A stretch of DNA of 64,000 nucleotides from Zwartia panacis (GTDB lineage: Bacteria > Pseudomonadota > Gammaproteobacteria > Burkholderiales > Burkholderiaceae_B). Positions 62,308-64,000 of the stretch are shown piece by piece (within the stretch, counting starts at the first letter, position 1; each line of letters opens with the position of its first letter). Location of the stretch: positions 1-64,000 of the forward strand of contig NZ_JAUHHF010000011.1 of the NCBI RefSeq assembly GCF_030410395.1, given 5' to 3'. The translations under genes and the position numbers were made by a program. The notes under the pieces are model-generated. The model did no database searches and was not told the DNA's origin. It saw nothing but the letters and a program-made list of their open reading frames with translations.

Positions 62308-63261
62308 TTAGGCGTTGGGCAGGCTGTTAATGAGTTGGATCATTCTTTTGCGCATTGCAGCATCAGGCAGTCGGCCCACGCCTCCCGCCATATTGTCCAC
62401 CATATTAGACACGCGGCTGGTTGCAGGTGTAATGCAGGTCACTGCCGGGTGGCTCGCGACAAATTTCAAGAAAAATTGTGCCCAGGTCGTGGCATCAAAC
62501 TCTTTGGCCCATTCTGGGACTGTCTGGCCTTTGACGCGGCTCCACAAGCGGGTGCGACCAAAAGGCGCATAGACCAGAACGCCGATGCCGCGTTCCTGTG
62601 CCAGGGGCAGAATGGTTTGTTCGGCGAACAGGTCATCGATGGCGTAGTTTGTGCCGATGAAATCCAATTTTTGGGTACGCATGGTGTCGATCATGCTTGC
62701 GTATTGATCACTAAAGGTGGTGGTGATGCCAAGGTAGCGAATCCTGCCTTTTTCCTTTGCCTCTCGCAAAATAGGAAGCTGAGTTTGAATGTCACCCATG
62801 TTGTGGATCTGGATGAGATCGATCACAGGTTTGCCAATACGTTTGAAGGAGGTTTCTAACTGCGCGCGTGCGGCTGCGGCGTCTGCAGCACCGCCACCTC
62901 TTGGCGCCACGTTGAGTTTTGTGGCCCAGAAAAGTTTTTGCGCGATACCAAGATTTTGTGCGATCTGACCTGCTACTTCTTCGGAGGCACCATAACTTGG
63001 GGCGGTATCAAAGACGGTTCCGCCGAGTTCAACCATTTTTGCCATCACATTTTTCAGGGCCTCGCGGTCTTCTGTGCGCGCGACTTGCGCGAAGGTTGCC
63101 GAGCTACCAAGGCCGATGATGGGCAGGCGCTGGCCACTTGAGGGGATGGCTCTCGTGAGGATGGGGCCGCTGTTGGCAAGCGCCTGCGCCCAAACGTTTG
63201 GCAACGCAGTGGTGGTGACGCCCGCAAGAGCGGTTTGAAGCCAGGTGCGACGGTTCATCAT
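62308..63261 (-). CDS. Tat-exported aldo/keto reductase
   Basis: The protein has about 317 residues from the ATG at 63261 (AGGAG six bases before). The N-terminus carries the twin-arginine signal NRRTWLQTALAG and a hydrophobic stretch to about NVWAQA, so it should fold and then be exported to the periplasm. The barrel shows GTVFDTAPSYGASE and the FWATKLNV segment; the catalytic Asp and Tyr are visible in that first motif. The substrate is unknown. Confidence 0.85.
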   Translation of the reverse strand: MMNRRTWLQTALAGVTTTALPNVWAQALANSGPILTRAIPSSGQRLPIIGLGSSATFAQVARTEDREALKNVMAKMVELGGTVFDTAPSYGASEEVAGQIAQNLGIAQKLFWATKLNVAPRGGGAADAAAARAQLETSFKRIGKPVIDLIQIHNMGDIQTQLPILREAKEKGRIRYLGITTTFSDQYASMIDTMRTQKLDFIGTNYAIDDLFAEQTILPLAQERGIGVLVYAPFGRTRLWSRVKGQTVPEWAKEFDATTWAQFFLKFVASHPAVTCITPATSRVSNMVDNMAGGVGRLPDAAMRKRMIQLINSLPNA

Positions 63262-63285
63262 TCGAGTCTCCTGCATTGTGAGTTT

Positions 63286-64000
63286 TTAAAGTGAAGGTGT
63301 AGCGTTGGGATCCGTGCGTTTTGCCTGCGTGTAGCCTAGCCATAATCCCAGGCTCATCCAGATCACCGCCAGAGGCACGGCAAACCATGCCAGTCCAGCG
63401 AGTCCCATTCCCAGACGACCCAGCATGCCCTCGGTCTGAGAGCCGAGGGCGTCGCCTGTCCGGTATACAAAGGTATCGATAAACGCTTTTGCTTTGTAGC
63501 GTTCGGCGCGGGGGACGGTTGTGAAAAGGGTTTCGCGGGCGGGGCGCATGATGCCTCTCTGCACCGCGCGAAAAGATGCTTCAAAGGCAATCAGCGCTGC
63601 AAGTGAGCCCAGCAAAGCGAGACCGATGAAGCCAAAAGCGACGGTCAGTGGCAAGAGCGCCAGAGTGAAAGCGATGCCGAAGCGCTTGATCAAGTGGCTG
63701 GTTAGAAATGCCTGCAGTACAAAGGTCGCAGCTTGCGTGTAGAGGTCGATTTGGGCAAATGCCTGCGTGCGCGTATCTGTGTCCAGCGCCAGGGCCGCGA
63801 CCATTTGTAGTCGTGTGAAATACAAGAGGGTGGCAACAATCGCCAAAATCAGTACGTAAACGGAAATGCCGAGCAAGTAGGGCGAGCGTATCACCGCGGA
63901 AAAACCTTCCCATGCGCTTCCACCAATGATGGCATGGTCTGCGTCCGGCTCTTCATTGTTGCGCTGTGGGTTTTCGTTTTTGATGTGTGTGAGCCACCAT
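63286..64000 (-). CDS. MFS / Npt1-Npt2-like nucleotide-transporter family protein (C-terminal part)
   Basis: The frame stays open to the window edge (N-terminus outside); the GTG at 63894 is only an internal Val. The sequence upstream in frame is hydrophilic (IKNENPQRNNEEPDAD) and is followed by at least six helices. The segment AVQRGIMRPARETLFTTVPR and YKAKAFIDTFVYRTGDALG fits the ATP:ADP antiporter/Npt-like branch. A charged linker to the missing N-terminal half is likely. It lies 24 bases before the aldo/keto reductase gene on the same strand. Confidence 0.75.
   Translation of the reverse strand, partial: WWLTHIKNENPQRNNEEPDADHAIIGGSAWEGFSAVIRSPYLLGISVYVLILAIVATLLYFTRLQMVAALALDTDTRTQAFAQIDLYTQAATFVLQAFLTSHLIKRFGIAFTLALLPLTVAFGFIGLALLGSLAALIAFEASFRAVQRGIMRPARETLFTTVPRAERYKAKAFIDTFVYRTGDALGSQTEGMLGRLGMGLAGLAWFAVPLAVIWMSLGLWLGYTQAKRTDPNATPSL

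Noticed and set aside
1-64000. CRISPR arrays, tRNA or rRNA genes, prophage
   Set aside because: No regularly spaced repeats, cloverleaf-like segments, rRNA sequence or phage structural genes were recognised by eye; a covariance-model scan would settle small RNAs.

Overview
The window looks like chromosome from a freshwater or soil betaproteobacterium of the order Burkholderiales, close to Alcaligenaceae. This is inferred from five orphan TctC/Bug-type solute receptors, many CoA-thioester catabolic genes, iaaA linked to gsiABCD, short paired chromate-transporter genes, and base composition that looks close to 50% GC by eye. Genes are dense and mostly in short operons. I see no rRNA, tRNA, CRISPR array or intact mobile element. 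The left edge (1-1050) is a decayed patch with a possible partial gene, a broken alpha/beta hydrolase and a small orphan ORF.

Layout. 1-5 kb: an MlrC-type M81 metallopeptidase, a DUF6790 membrane protein with a periplasmic histidine phosphatase, and a proline-iminopeptidase-like hydrolase. 4.9-7.9 kb: a TRIC channel, a double-nitrilase protein whose second domain has lost all three catalytic residues, and a small K+-channel-like protein. 7.8-11 kb (minus): a LodA/LodB-like pair, that is, a predicted cysteine-tryptophylquinone amine/amino-acid oxidase with its flavoprotein maturase. 11-15.5 kb (minus): CoA-transferase I, acrylyl-CoA-reductase-like MDR, CaiB CoA-transferase III and a Bug receptor. 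15.5-19.4 kb: a Cache/HAMP/PAS/GGDEF cyclase divergent from an orphan amino-acid-type binding lipoprotein. 20-30 kb: a peptide-scavenging operon (isoaspartyl peptidase, GsiABCD importer, DmpA-type P1 peptidase, DppA-type D-aminopeptidase) followed by an unusual fusion of an NMT1/THI5-like periplasmic binding domain to a TRIC channel. 30-35 kb: a second cyclase, then fumC coupled to an aquaporin.

35-43.3 kb (minus) is an acyl-CoA catabolic operon (two Bug receptors, enoyl-CoA hydratase family, two acyl-CoA dehydrogenases, ADP-forming acyl-CoA synthetase, third Bug receptor) divergent from a CysB-like LysR gene. 44.9-53 kb (plus) holds two more acyl-CoA dehydrogenases, a LysR gene, and a DUF1445 / TRAP transporter / DUF2848 module. 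Immediately after it lies a remnant of the 3' end of the second dehydrogenase gene, an 80-bp direct repeat that marks a past duplication or insertion. 53-64 kb: a third cyclase, a fifth Bug receptor, a metallo-beta-lactamase-fold hydrolase, MltB, a KefB-type antiporter, a chromate-transporter pair, an FKBP isomerase, LptF without LptG, a Tat-exported aldo/keto reductase and the C-terminal part of an Npt-like transporter.

The most unusual items are the binding-protein/TRIC fusion (28360-30111), the LodAB-like pair (7824-10975), the half-dead double nitrilase (5555-7399) and the dehydrogenase scar that brackets the DUF1445/TRAP/DUF2848 module.
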